This document shows, piece by piece, positions 25,822 through 37,286 of a DNA stretch of 64,000 nucleotides. How positions within the stretch are numbered: the stretch's first letter is position 1; each line of letters begins with the position of its first letter. Position numbers and translations under genes: made by a program. This DNA is from Cryobacterium sp. Y82 (GTDB lineage: Bacteria; Actinomycetota; Actinomycetes; Actinomycetales; Microbacteriaceae). The notes under the pieces are model-generated. The model was not told the DNA's origin. It saw only the letters and a program-made list of their open reading frames with translations, and made no database searches. The DNA lies in assembly GCF_002929495.1 (NCBI RefSeq), contig NZ_PJJJ01000031.1, positions 124,001 to 188,000 of the forward strand, given 5' to 3'.

Positions 25822-26056
25822 TGGCTGCTCCTTTTCGTGAAACTCCGCGGATCAATCGTGGCAATTCGGGGTTGTCGCGAGTGAAAATGGCTGAATTTCG
25901 GCACTTTCAGGTCGAGAAACGGTGAGGATCCCCAAAACAGAAACACACAAATCAGGCATACCTAGCCAGGTTAGCGAATTCCCCATTCGCCATCATTGCA
26001 TGATTGAGGGCGCTCGGGGTGACAAACTGCCCTGATCGGCACCACGCACTGAACAC

Positions 26057-26098
26057 GCAAAATAGAGCCACGCCCCAGTGAATGGGGCATGGCTCTAT
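26057..26098 (-). terminator. Rho-independent terminator of the OFA transporter operon
   Basis: 15-bp inverted repeat (ATAGAGCCATGCCCC facing GGGGCGTGGCTCTAT on the minus strand, one mismatch) with a seven-base loop, continuing into TTTTG. It lies 26 bases after the small subunit gene. Confidence 0.85.
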
Positions 26099-26123
26099 CT
26101 GTTTATATCTGCACAGGCCGGGT

Positions 26124-26225
26124 TTAGCCGAACAGGGCCGTCACCTTCGCGAGTGTCTGAGAAATGCCGTAGGCCAGCGGAATCCCCACCAGCGCCCAAG
26201 CCACGATGACTTTTAGAACCTTCAT
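26124..26225 (-). CDS. Small membrane protein, MFS transporter small subunit
   Basis: 33 residues: MKVLKVIVAWALVGIPLAYG, then ISQTLAKVTALFG. It is one hydrophobic helix with a basic N-terminus. The ATG overlaps the stop of the OFA-family transporter by four bases and a terminator follows, so it is real and cotranslated. Very short proteins of this kind are known beside OFA-family carriers and are annotated as transporter small subunits; their role is not established. Gene callers easily miss it. Confidence 0.82.
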   Translation of the reverse strand: MKVLKVIVAWALVGIPLAYGISQTLAKVTALFG

Positions 26226-27616
26226 GCGTGCGCCTTCTTTACTTTTGCACCGGCGAGCGGCTTTTCGGGTTCATGAAAGTCGGTGTGAACCGGTCGCACG
26301 AAGAGGTTCGCCACAAAGCCGACAACGAGCAGCCCGACCATGGTGAGCAGGGCCGGCTGATAGGCCGCTGCCGTCAACTCACCCGGAGCGCCCTGCGCGT
26401 CCAGGAACGAGTTAACAATGAGCGGACCGGCAATACCGGCCGCCGACCAGGCTGTCAGCAGCCGGCCATGGATGGCTCCCACCTGGAAGGTTCCGAACAG
26501 GTCCCGCAGGTAAGCCGGAGCGGTAGAGAAACCGCCACCGTAGAACGAGATGATGATGAAGGCCAGAAGAACGTAGAGCACTGTCGTGCTCGATCCAAAG
26601 AGGGCCAGCAGCAGGTACAAAACCGTGCCTACGCCCAAGTACATCATGTAGATGTTCTTACGCCCGGTCTTGTCCGACGTGGCTGACCAGGCGAAACGTC
26701 CACCCATGTTGCCCAGTGACAACAAGCCGACAAAACCACCGGCAACGGTCGCGGAGACCAGTGAGTTGCCGTCGTTCTGCCGGAAGAAGTCCTGGATCAT
26801 CGGTGCAGCCTGTTCGAGAATGCCGATACCGGCCGTAACGTTGCAGAACAAGACCACCCAGAGCAGCCAGAACTGACGCGTTCGAATGGCATTCTTGGCT
26901 GAAACGTGGTTGTTCGTGACGAGGGCCTTAGCACGCACCTTCGACGGATCGAATCCGGCCGGCACCCAATCAGCAGCCGGAACCTTAATTGTGAAAGCGC
27001 CAAACATCATGTACGCGAGGTAGACCACGGCGAGGGTAAGAAAAAGCTTGCCCACGGAATCGCCACTGGCCACCCAGTTCGCCGTCCCGGAGTTGGGGTC
27101 ATAGAGGGCAAGCAGCGCCGTCGACAACGGGCTGGCGATGAGCGCGCCACCTCCGAAGCCCATGATGGCCATGCCAGTGGCGAGTCCCGGACGGTCCGGA
27201 AACCATTTGATGAGCGTCGAAACGGGCGAAATGTAGCCGATGCCGAGCCCGATACCACCGATGAAGCCGTAGCCGACGTAGACCAGCCACAGTTGATTCG
27301 TGAAGATTCCGAGCGAACCGATGAGGAATCCGCCCGACCAGAACAGAGCCGCGACGAACATGGCCTTGCGCGGCCCGTTGGTGTCGACCCAGGTGCCCAT
27401 GATGGCCGCCGACAGACCGAGCATCACGATGGCGATTGAGAAGATCACCCCGATCTGCACCAGGCTGGCCTCGAAGTGCGCCACGAGCGCCGTCTTGTAG
27501 ACACTCGTGGCGTACGCCTGGCCGATACAGAGGTGCACGGCCAGTGCGGCCGGCGGAATCAGCCAGCGATTAAATCCGGGTGGGGCAATAGTGCGGTCTC
27601 GATCGAGCCAGCTCAT
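26222..27616 (-). CDS. OFA-family MFS transporter (oxalate/formate antiporter-like)
   Basis: 464 residues with about 12 membrane segments. The N-terminus PPGFNRWLIPPAALAVHLCI and the loop GYISPVSTLIKWFPDRPGLA (about residues 140-160) are typical of the OFA family, which moves oxalate, formate or related monocarboxylates. The start is ATG 27616 with AAGGA; a longer frame to 27838 crosses the promoter region. It is divergent from a formate dehydrogenase-like gene, which favours formate or oxalate as substrate. Confidence 0.88.
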   Translation of the reverse strand: MSWLDRDRTIAPPGFNRWLIPPAALAVHLCIGQAYATSVYKTALVAHFEASLVQIGVIFSIAIVMLGLSAAIMGTWVDTNGPRKAMFVAALFWSGGFLIGSLGIFTNQLWLVYVGYGFIGGIGLGIGYISPVSTLIKWFPDRPGLATGMAIMGFGGGALIASPLSTALLALYDPNSGTANWVASGDSVGKLFLTLAVVYLAYMMFGAFTIKVPAADWVPAGFDPSKVRAKALVTNNHVSAKNAIRTRQFWLLWVVLFCNVTAGIGILEQAAPMIQDFFRQNDGNSLVSATVAGGFVGLLSLGNMGGRFAWSATSDKTGRKNIYMMYLGVGTVLYLLLALFGSSTTVLYVLLAFIIISFYGGGFSTAPAYLRDLFGTFQVGAIHGRLLTAWSAAGIAGPLIVNSFLDAQGAPGELTAAAYQPALLTMVGLLVVGFVANLFVRPVHTDFHEPEKPLAGAKVKKAHA

Positions 27617-27822
27617 GGGGCGTCCTTGCTGCCGGTAAGGCGATAGCGACTCTGCTGTGCGTTTCGGCTGTCCACGAGGACCGTGAACGTACTCCGCGAA
27701 CAAATAGATTGAATGGTCTGCGGAGGCAATCCTAGATGATCCACGGAGCAAACTTCGTTCCAAAATGTTACCCATTTTATGATTCGGGGGAATTCCCCTA
27801 TCCGGCAAGGCAGGATGGGTAC
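27617..27822. promoter_or_regulatory. Divergent promoter region with a 12-bp palindrome
   Basis: Control region between the OFA transporter and the FdhF-like gene. GGGGAATTCCCC at 27787-27798 is a perfect palindrome 25 bases before the fdhF-like start, in a position suited to an operator. The stretch is less GC-rich than its surroundings. Confidence 0.45.
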
Positions 27823-30123
<2,301 letters not shown>

Positions 30124-30129
30124 CCTGAG

Positions 30130-30981
30130 TTAGGCGGCCTGCTCGTCACGCTGTGCGTCGACGATCCGGTCGCCGCCGGCGTAGACGACCATGGAGTTGC
30201 CGCGGAGAAAGCCGATGAGGGTCATGCCGACCTCGGCGGCGAACTCCGCGGCGAGCGACGAGGGCGCCGAGACCGCCGCGAGCACCGGAATGCCCGCCAT
30301 CAGGGCTTTCTGGGTGAGTTCAAAACTCGCCCTGCTCGACACCATTAGCACGGTGCCGGTCAGCGGCAGCCTGTTCTCTTTGACCGCCCAGCCGATGACC
30401 TTGTCGACGGCGTTGTGCCGGCCGACATCTTCGCGCAAAACGAGGAGTTCGCCGGTGGCGGCATCGAACAGTCCGGCAGCGTGAATGCCGCCGGTCTTCT
30501 CAAACACGTTCTGTCCGGCGCGCAGCTTCTCGGGAAAAGTCGTCAACGCTTCGGCAGTCACTCGCACCGCGTCATGGGCTATCTCGAAAACTGATTTGGT
30601 GCGCACGGCGTCGATGCTCTCCTTGCCGCACAGGCCACAGGAGCTATTGGTGATGAGGGAGCGCTCCAGGCTCGGTGCCGGTGGCGCGACGCCCGCGCCC
30701 AGGGTGACATCGAGCACGTTATAGGTGTTGACTCCATCGACGGCCCCCGCACAGTAGCGGGCCGAATTGAAGTCTTCACCCTGCGTGATGACGCCCTCCG
30801 AGACCAGAAACCCCGCCGCAAGGTCGATGTCGTTACCCGGGGTACGCATCGTGACGGCGAGGCGGCGGCCGTTCACTCGAATTTCCAGGGGTTCTTCGAC
30901 CGCAAGCAGGTCCTCACCAGCCAGAGGCTGGGCACCAACGGTGATTCGGGTAATTTTGCGTCGTGCGGTAATTCTGTTCAT
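30130..30981 (-). CDS. fdhD: Formate dehydrogenase accessory sulfurtransferase FdhD
   Basis: 283 residues. FdhD transfers sulfur from a cysteine desulfurase to the molybdenum cofactor of formate dehydrogenases. The active-site cysteines are in SSCGLCGKESID (about residues 128-139). TRTPGNDIDLAAGFLVSEG-like and LREDVGRHNAVDKVIGWAV motifs are present. The start is ATG 30981; a longer frame upstream overlaps moaA. It ends six bases from the convergent FdhF-like gene and follows moaA by 49 bases. Confidence 0.93.
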   Translation of the reverse strand: MNRITARRKITRITVGAQPLAGEDLLAVEEPLEIRVNGRRLAVTMRTPGNDIDLAAGFLVSEGVITQGEDFNSARYCAGAVDGVNTYNVLDVTLGAGVAPPAPSLERSLITNSSCGLCGKESIDAVRTKSVFEIAHDAVRVTAEALTTFPEKLRAGQNVFEKTGGIHAAGLFDAATGELLVLREDVGRHNAVDKVIGWAVKENRLPLTGTVLMVSSRASFELTQKALMAGIPVLAAVSAPSSLAAEFAAEVGMTLIGFLRGNSMVVYAGGDRIVDAQRDEQAA

Positions 30982-31030
30982 TTTTAAAGTCTCCCACGCT
31001 GGTGCCGTTGCCGCACTCCAGCGTTGCCGA

Positions 31031-32149
31031 TTAGCCGCCGATGTAGGACATTTCGATTTTCTTGGCACCAGATGCCCGCAGCTCACTGGTCTTCGCGCTC
31101 CGCAGCTGCGAATAGCGGTCGGTGCGCTCCCGCCAGAGGTGCGCCATGACGGTGGAGAGTTCGGCGTCGGAGCAGCCGCCACGCATAAGAGCCCGCAGGT
31201 CGTGGCCTTCGGTGGCGAATAGGCAGGTGAACAACTTGCCGTCAGTCGATACCCGCGCCCGCGAGCAGGTCTGGCAGAAGTTTTGGGTCACGCTCGAGAT
31301 GACGCCGATCTCGCCGCCGCCGTCTTGGTAGCGCCAGCGTCGGGAGGTTTCGCCAGTGTAGTTCGGAGCAATCTCTTCGAGCGGCAACTCGGCATGGATA
31401 CGCGCAATCACGTCCTTCGACGGCACGACAGCGCCCATCTCCCAGCCGTTGCTGGTGCCGACGTCCATGAATTCGATAAACCGCAAAATGTGAGGGGTGT
31501 CCTTGAAATGGCGGGCCATGGCCACGATGTCCTGGTCGTTTTTGCCGCGCTGTACCACCATATTGACCTTGACCGGGCCGAGGCCGACCGCTTCGGCCAC
31601 GTCGATGCCGTTCAGTACCTTCGCCACGGGAAACTTCACGTCGTTCATGGTGCGAAACGTGGTGTCGTCAAGCGAGTCGAGCGACACGGTTACTCGTTTC
31701 AAGCCGGCATCCTTGAGCGCCTGCGCCTTGACGGCCAGCGCCGACCCGTTGGTGGTGAGCGCGATGTCGATCTCACGTCCATCGGGAGTGCGCAGCTCGG
31801 CCAGCAGGGCGATGAGGTCTTCGAGCCCCTTGCGCAGCAGTGGTTCACCGCCGGTCAGCCGAATCTTCTCAACGCCATGGGCAACGGCCACGCGCGCGAG
31901 CCGGGTCAGCTCTTCGAAGCTGAGGAGTTCGTCATGTTCCATGAACGCAAAGTCTCGACCGAAGATCTCCTTCGGCATGCAATACACACAGCGAAAGTTA
32001 CATCGGTCGGTGACGCTCAGGCGCAGGTCGTGCAACGGTCGGTTCATCCGGTCGGTCACGGTGCCGGTAGGTGTTTCGAGGTTCAATGGAATGTCCGCGC
32101 GCTCTCGATAGAAGCGCGGAGCTGGAAGTGCAAGGTCGGCGCCGGTCAT
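31031..32149 (-). CDS. moaA: GTP 3',8-cyclase MoaA
   Basis: 372 residues. Radical SAM enzyme for the first step of molybdenum cofactor synthesis. The N-terminal cluster motif is [20 protein letters not shown]-binding [14 protein letters not shown] follows, and the C-terminal cluster has [21 protein letters not shown]. The protein ends in the Gly-Gly pair (MSYIGG) needed for activity. It is probably cotranscribed with fdhD downstream. Other moa/moe genes are not in the window. Confidence 0.95.
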   Translation of the reverse strand: MTGADLALPAPRFYRERADIPLNLETPTGTVTDRMNRPLHDLRLSVTDRCNFRCVYCMPKEIFGRDFAFMEHDELLSFEELTRLARVAVAHGVEKIRLTGGEPLLRKGLEDLIALLAELRTPDGREIDIALTTNGSALAVKAQALKDAGLKRVTVSLDSLDDTTFRTMNDVKFPVAKVLNGIDVAEAVGLGPVKVNMVVQRGKNDQDIVAMARHFKDTPHILRFIEFMDVGTSNGWEMGAVVPSKDVIARIHAELPLEEIAPNYTGETSRRWRYQDGGGEIGVISSVTQNFCQTCSRARVSTDGKLFTCLFATEGHDLRALMRGGCSDAELSTVMAHLWRERTDRYSQLRSAKTSELRASGAKKIEMSYIGG

Positions 32150-32231
32150 GTTTCCACCCTAACCCCGCGTCCCGCACGGCGATGCCCAGAACTCCGGTTC
32201 TAAGCGGATGCTGATGGACGCCGATACGAGA

Positions 32232-32265
32232 ATGCCCCGCCCGGGAGAGTTCCCGGGCGGGGCAT
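32232..32265 (-). terminator. Strong hairpin terminator after fdhA
   Basis: Perfect 15-bp stem ATGCCCCGCCCGGGA/TCCCGGGCGGGGCAT with a four-base loop, 14 bases after the formaldehyde dehydrogenase stop. Only a short TTCT follows, but the stem is very stable. Confidence 0.75.
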
Positions 32266-32279
32266 CCGCTTACCTGTTA

Positions 32280-33497
32280 CTAGCCCTTGACGTACCCGTT
32301 GGGGTTCAGCACGTACTTCGTCGCCGCGCCGGCGTCGAATTCGGCGTAGCCACGCGGGGCATCTTCGAGGCTGATGGCCTGAGCGTTCACGGCCTTGGCG
32401 ATCTGTACCTTGTCGTGCAGGATCGCCATCATCAGCTGGCGGTTGTACTTCATCACCGGGCACTGACCCGTGGTGAAGGACAGCGACTTGGCCCAGCCGA
32501 GGCCCAGCCGAATCGACAGCGAGCCCACCTGGGCAGCCTTTTCCTTGGCCCCCGGGTCACCCGTGACATAGAGGCCCGGAATGCCGAGGGCACCGCCGGC
32601 AGCGGTAACCGTCATGAGCGAGTTGAGCACGGTCGCCGGAGCCTCGTGGTCGGCGTCCTTACCGTGACCACGCGCCTCGAAGCCCACGGCGTCGACACCG
32701 GCATCGACCTCCGGCACGCCGAGGATCTGCTCGATCTGCTCCCCAGGCTCGCCCTTGCTGAGGTCGATGGTCTCGCAGCCGAAGCTGCGGGCCTGCGCGA
32801 GACGATCCGCGTTCATGTCACCGACGATGACGACGGCCGCGCCGAGCAGCTGCGCCGAGACGGCGGCCGCGAGGCCCACCGGGCCAGCTCCGGCCACGTA
32901 CACGGTCGTTCCGACGCCGGCACCGGCACTGTATGCCCCGTGGAATCCGGTCGGGAAGATGTCGGAGAGCATGGTGAGGTCCATGATTTTTTCGAGCGCC
33001 TGGTCCCGGTCAGGAAACTTCAGCAGGTTCCAGTCGGCGTAGGGAACCAGCACGTACTCGGCCTGGCCTCCCACCCAACCGCCCATGTCGACGTAGCCGT
33101 ATGCACTACCCGGACGGTCCGGGTTGACGTTGAGGCAGATACCGGTCTTGCGTTCCTTGCAGTTGCGACAGCGACCGCAGCTGATGTTGAACGGCACCGA
33201 CACGATGTCGCCCACCTTGATGAATTCGACGTCGGGGCCAGCTTCGACCACTTCGCCGGTGATTTCGTGACCCAGCACCAGGTTCGCCGGTGCGGTCGTA
33301 CGGCCACGCACCATGTGCTGGTCGGAGCCGCAAATATTGGTGGTCACTGTTTTGAGAATGACGCCGTGCGGCACCTTCCGACCGACGTTGGCCGGGTTGA
33401 CGCCCGGTCCGTCTTTGAGTTCGAACGTAGGGTAGTCGATGTCAATGACCTCGACGACTCCGGCGCTCTTGTAGGCAACTGCTCTGTTCCCCGTCAT
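32280..33497 (-). CDS. fdhA: Glutathione-independent formaldehyde dehydrogenase
   Basis: 405 residues. Zinc-dependent MDR enzyme that oxidizes formaldehyde to formate with NAD without glutathione, Pseudomonas putida type. Catalytic zinc ligands are in NICGSDQHMVRG and LGHEITGEV; structural zinc cysteines are in CGRCRNCKERKTGIC (about residues 97-111). The cofactor motif is VYVAGAGPVGLAAAV. The long insert and the C-terminal KYVLNPNGY are typical of FdhA rather than other alcohol dehydrogenases. The ribosome-binding site is GAGGAAGG. Its product formate would feed the neighbouring FdhF-like enzyme. Confidence 0.92.
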   Translation of the reverse strand: MTGNRAVAYKSAGVVEVIDIDYPTFELKDGPGVNPANVGRKVPHGVILKTVTTNICGSDQHMVRGRTTAPANLVLGHEITGEVVEAGPDVEFIKVGDIVSVPFNISCGRCRNCKERKTGICLNVNPDRPGSAYGYVDMGGWVGGQAEYVLVPYADWNLLKFPDRDQALEKIMDLTMLSDIFPTGFHGAYSAGAGVGTTVYVAGAGPVGLAAAVSAQLLGAAVVIVGDMNADRLAQARSFGCETIDLSKGEPGEQIEQILGVPEVDAGVDAVGFEARGHGKDADHEAPATVLNSLMTVTAAGGALGIPGLYVTGDPGAKEKAAQVGSLSIRLGLGWAKSLSFTTGQCPVMKYNRQLMMAILHDKVQIAKAVNAQAISLEDAPRGYAEFDAGAATKYVLNPNGYVKG

Positions 33498-33638
33498 GAA
33501 CTACCTTCCTCGTTTTTCTTCGCGGAGCAGGCCAAACGACCTTCTCCACACTGGGTGAGCGCTGCGATTCTGACTACAGCCCTCTTACTCCACCACGGAT
33601 CTCAGAAATTACAATCGGCCAACTCCCAGTTCGTGGCC

Positions 33639-33670
33639 CCCGTTCTGGCCTAGGGAACGACCAGAACGGG
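33639..33670 (-). terminator. Hairpin after the PhoX gene
   Basis: 10-bp inverted repeat CCCGTTCTGG/CCAGAACGGG with a 12-base loop, immediately after the PhoX-type stop codon. No T-run; probable terminator. Confidence 0.5.
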
Positions 33671-33677
33671 CAGTGAA

Positions 33678-35783
33678 TCAGCTCTTCCAGACCTGCACGA
33701 CGGATGGCCGCGGCCCCGCCCACGCACCAGCCGAAGCGGTGGCCCCCAGCGCAACGTAGTCGGGGAATCGGCTGGACTGGGCAGCCCAGTTGCCGTTTTC
33801 CCCCGGATGCTGCACGGCGACATAAACCATCGATTGCTCCGAGCGGATGACCGGGCCGCAGGTCTCCGCCTGGCGCGGCACCGCGAGGAACTGTTGCACC
33901 CGCCCGCGCTCGGGACCGGCGAGCGGAACCTTGAACAGTCCGTCGCAGAATCCAATCGTGCTCGGTGCGCCGTCGGTGGAAATCCACAGGTTGCCCTCGG
34001 TGTCGAAGGCCACGTTGTCTGGGCAGGATATTGGCGACACCTTGTCGCTCGGGAAACCGGCGAAATAGGTGCTCGTGTTGGTCTTCGGGTTTCCGCAGAC
34101 GAGCAGCAGGTTCCAGTCGAAGGTCACCGAGGTGACATCAGATCCGGTTTCGGTGATCTCCACGATGTGGCCGTCGCGGTTGATCGCCCGCGGGTTGGGC
34201 TCGGTGGCACCCTCCTTGCCTGGCAGGCCGCGATCGGTGTTGTTGGTGCAGGCGACATAGATCTTGCCGGTCACCGGGCTCGGCTCGACGTCTTCGCAGC
34301 GGTCCATTTTGGTGGCGCCGACGGCATCCGCTACCAGGCGGGTGTTCACGAGCGCATCATCCGTCGTGAAGCCGGGAACCTGGCAGACGCCGTCGATGAC
34401 GAGCGCTACCCACTGTCCGGTGCCGTCGAAGCGTCCGTCGGCCGGCAGCTGGCCGGTGCCGGTGATCTCGGCGGCCGGCGAGTTGCCCGCGAACCGGGCC
34501 ACGTACAGGGAGCCCCTGGTGAGCAGGGATTTGTTGTGGCTGCGCGCCTTCGGGCTCTTTTTCTTGTCGAAGCGGTCGTGGGAGACGAACTTATAGAGGT
34601 AGTCGAAGCGTTCGTCGTCGCCCATGTAGGCGGCGACATGGCCGGTCTTTCCGACGATAACGTTGGCGCCTTCGTGCTTGAACCGGCCGAGGGCTGTGTG
34701 CTTGACCGGGGGCTCGTCCGGTGCCTCCGGGTCGATCTCCACGATCCAACCGAATCTGTTCGGCTCGTTCTCGTTGCCGGCGACAGTGGCGTCGAAGCGG
34801 TCATCGATCTGTTCCCAGAGCCGACCGGTGGGGCGGTTGGCCAGGCCATAGCGGGCATCAGCTGCACTGGTGCCCGTGGTGCGAAAGTAGCCGTTGAAGT
34901 TCTCTTCGCCGGAGAGCACCGTGCCCCAGGGCGTGGTGCCGCCGGCGCAGTTGCCGAGGGTGCCGAGCACGGTGCGGCCGGTGGGGTCGCCCTTCGTCTT
35001 CAGCAGATCACTGCCGGCGGCCGGACCGGTAACGGTGAACGGTGTGCTCGCGGTGATGCGCCGGTTGAGGCGGTCACCCACCCGGTAGGTCCAGGGTTGG
35101 CCGGCGCGCTTTCGTTCGAGGGCGACCACGGACATGCCGTGGGCCATCATGGCAATGCGACGCTGCTCATCCGCTTCGGCCGGTGTGGTGGCGGGGGCGA
35201 ACATGATGTTCTCATTGGTGTACTCGTGATTGGTGACGAGGATGCCGTCCCGCCCCTTGCGCCCCGGACCCTCGAGGATGTCGAGGTAATCGTTGTTGTA
35301 GCCGAACTGGAGGGCCTGCGACGCGGCCGTCTGGTGTTCCGGGTCGAACCGATCGGTGGCGGCGAACAGCGGGTCCCCCCAGCGGATGATGGGGTTCCAG
35401 GAATAGCCGGCGGGCACCGAAAAGGCGTCGACGGCGGCCGGAACGGGCGCGATCGGCGTGAATGCGAGGCCCCGGCTGGCTGGACCGCCGGGTGCCGCCA
35501 AGGCGGGTACCGACTGGCCCGACCCGAGTACGATCGCCGCAGCACCCACGCCCGCGCCCACGAGCAGGGAACGACGGCTCAGGGCAGCGCCGACGATGTC
35601 GCGAAAGTAGTCGTTCTTGCTCTCGTTGGGCACCGGGTGGAAGCAGGCGTCAGCGCACTTGAGGTGGCAGGTGACCGCGCTGCGCTTGCCGAGCGTGTGC
35701 CCCTCCATGGGAAGCAGCGGCAACAACGGCCGATCACGATCGGTCGCGTGCTGGCGGGGGCCGGTGGATTCACGATTCAGCAT
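33678..35783 (-). CDS. phoX: PhoX family phosphatase (DUF839), Tat-exported
   Basis: 701 residues. PhoX enzymes are calcium/iron-dependent alkaline phosphatases outside the membrane. A twin-arginine motif SRRSLLVGAGVGAAAIVLG (about residues 69-87) is preceded by the long N-terminal region usual for PhoX, including LKCADACFHPVPN. Core patterns: LVTNHEYTNENIMF, GNCAGGTTPWGTVLSGEENF and CPDNVAFDTEGNLWISTDG. The start chosen is ATG 35783, with GAGGAGC eight bases upstream; ATG 35798 lacks one. No pho regulators are nearby. Confidence 0.87.
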   Translation of the reverse strand: MLNRESTGPRQHATDRDRPLLPLLPMEGHTLGKRSAVTCHLKCADACFHPVPNESKNDYFRDIVGAALSRRSLLVGAGVGAAAIVLGSGQSVPALAAPGGPASRGLAFTPIAPVPAAVDAFSVPAGYSWNPIIRWGDPLFAATDRFDPEHQTAASQALQFGYNNDYLDILEGPGRKGRDGILVTNHEYTNENIMFAPATTPAEADEQRRIAMMAHGMSVVALERKRAGQPWTYRVGDRLNRRITASTPFTVTGPAAGSDLLKTKGDPTGRTVLGTLGNCAGGTTPWGTVLSGEENFNGYFRTTGTSAADARYGLANRPTGRLWEQIDDRFDATVAGNENEPNRFGWIVEIDPEAPDEPPVKHTALGRFKHEGANVIVGKTGHVAAYMGDDERFDYLYKFVSHDRFDKKKSPKARSHNKSLLTRGSLYVARFAGNSPAAEITGTGQLPADGRFDGTGQWVALVIDGVCQVPGFTTDDALVNTRLVADAVGATKMDRCEDVEPSPVTGKIYVACTNNTDRGLPGKEGATEPNPRAINRDGHIVEITETGSDVTSVTFDWNLLLVCGNPKTNTSTYFAGFPSDKVSPISCPDNVAFDTEGNLWISTDGAPSTIGFCDGLFKVPLAGPERGRVQQFLAVPRQAETCGPVIRSEQSMVYVAVQHPGENGNWAAQSSRFPDYVALGATASAGAWAGPRPSVVQVWKS

Positions 35784-35892
35784 GCGAGCGCTCCTCATGG
35801 TTAGGGTGAGCCCCGAACTGGGGGCAGACCTACCCTGCCGCCGCTCGGTGTCCCGGGGGTTAACCGAACATGAACGCTTGAAGCTGATAGCG

Positions 35893-37251
35893 CTACAAAA
35901 CGATGAGCCCGATCACCCAAACGGCGGCGAAACCGGCGACACCCTGAATTGCCGTGGCCGGGGTGAGCGTGCGGTATGCGGTCGCTACTGGAATACGGCT
36001 GAGCTGCGACACCACCCAGAAGAAGCTGTCGTTGGCGTGCGAGACCACCATGGCACCGGCGCCGATCGCGAGCACTGAAAGTACCTTGCCCAGGTCAGAA
36101 TCAAGACCGAGCGCCGGCAGCAGGGGCAACAGCAACACGGAGGTGGTCACCATCGCTACCGTAGATGAGCCCTGGGCAGTCTTGAGTGCGGCCGAGATCA
36201 CGAACGGCACGGCGAGCCCGAGGCCGAGGGTCGACAGGGAGCTGCCGAGGAAGTCGGTGAGGTCGGAAGCGGCGAGAACGGCTCCGAAGGCAGCTCCGGA
36301 GGCCGTGATCAGCAGGATGGGTGCCGAGATGCGAATGCCCTCTGTGACGCGTTCGCCGAACATGTCGAGCTTGCCCTTGCCCCGCAGGAGAAACAGGGAG
36401 GCGAGCAAGCCGACGGCCAGGGCGATAACGGGGGTGCCGAGAAAAACAACGGCTAGGTACAGGCCGGACTCGCCGAACGGCAGACTGGGAAGCTTGGCGA
36501 TCGAGGCGATGCAGATCAGCAGGATCGGCGCGAGAATCGGCAAAAAGGCCATGAACGCGTTGGGCAGTTTGCCGTAGGAGGCGCGAATCTTGTCGTAGTC
36601 CTGCTCATCTTCTTCGCCGGCCACTTCCGGCATGAGCTCGATGTTCTTCGTCAGGAACCGGTTCGCCCAGAGCAGCCCGGCCGCCGCAGAAACCGCAGCG
36701 GCAATCAGGCCGAATCCGATGATCAGTCCGAGCTGGTCGATGACGTTGAGATTGCCGGCAGCGGCGAGCGGTCCTGGGGTCGGCGGCACGAACACGTGGG
36801 TAGCGTACAGGCCGGTCATCAGCGCAATCGTCATCGCCACCAGCGACACCTTGGCGCGGGCGGCGAGCGATTTCTTGAGCGAATTCAGAATGACGAATCC
36901 GGAGTCACAGAACACCGGGATCGACACGATGAAGCCGATGACGCTCATGGTGAGGGTCGGGAATCGAGTGCCCAGCACCCGAATGAGTGCTTCGGCCATG
37001 GCGATGGCGGCGCCGGTGCGCTCGAGGATCACCCCGATGATGGTGCCGAACAGAATGATCAGACCGATATTTCCGAGAGTGGCGCCGAAGGCCGTCGTGA
37101 TGGTCGGGGCGATCGTGTCGACCGGCAACCCGAATGCGAAACCACCGACTAAGGCGGCGGCGAGCAAAGCGAGAAAGGGATTGATTTTCAGCTTCGCGGT
37201 GGCGAAGACGATTGCGGCGACGAGAGTCACCAGGATGGCGATGCTCAGCAT
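35893..37251 (-). CDS. gntP: GntP family permease (gluconate/glycerate-type symporter)
   Basis: 452 residues with about 12-14 hydrophobic segments. Family patterns are IILFGTIIGVILERTGAA, IVSIPVFCDSGFVILNSL and THVFVPPTPGPLAAAGNL. GntP-family members carry gluconate or related sugar acids with protons. The gene lies 35 bases after a glycerate kinase gene in the same direction, so glycerate or a precursor is the most likely substrate. The start is ATG 37251 with AAAGG upstream; a longer frame to 37473 is a shadow. Confidence 0.88.
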   Translation of the reverse strand: MLSIAILVTLVAAIVFATAKLKINPFLALLAAALVGGFAFGLPVDTIAPTITTAFGATLGNIGLIILFGTIIGVILERTGAAIAMAEALIRVLGTRFPTLTMSVIGFIVSIPVFCDSGFVILNSLKKSLAARAKVSLVAMTIALMTGLYATHVFVPPTPGPLAAAGNLNVIDQLGLIIGFGLIAAAVSAAAGLLWANRFLTKNIELMPEVAGEEDEQDYDKIRASYGKLPNAFMAFLPILAPILLICIASIAKLPSLPFGESGLYLAVVFLGTPVIALAVGLLASLFLLRGKGKLDMFGERVTEGIRISAPILLITASGAAFGAVLAASDLTDFLGSSLSTLGLGLAVPFVISAALKTAQGSSTVAMVTTSVLLLPLLPALGLDSDLGKVLSVLAIGAGAMVVSHANDSFFWVVSQLSRIPVATAYRTLTPATAIQGVAGFAAVWVIGLIVL

Positions 37252-37286
37252 TGAGAGGGCCTTTCTATTTCTGGGTGGAGCGGCAA

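Noticed and set aside
33807-35804. Open frame of 665 codons on the plus strand opposite phoX
   Set aside because: Antisense shadow; the minus-strand frame has a twin-arginine signal and PhoX motifs.
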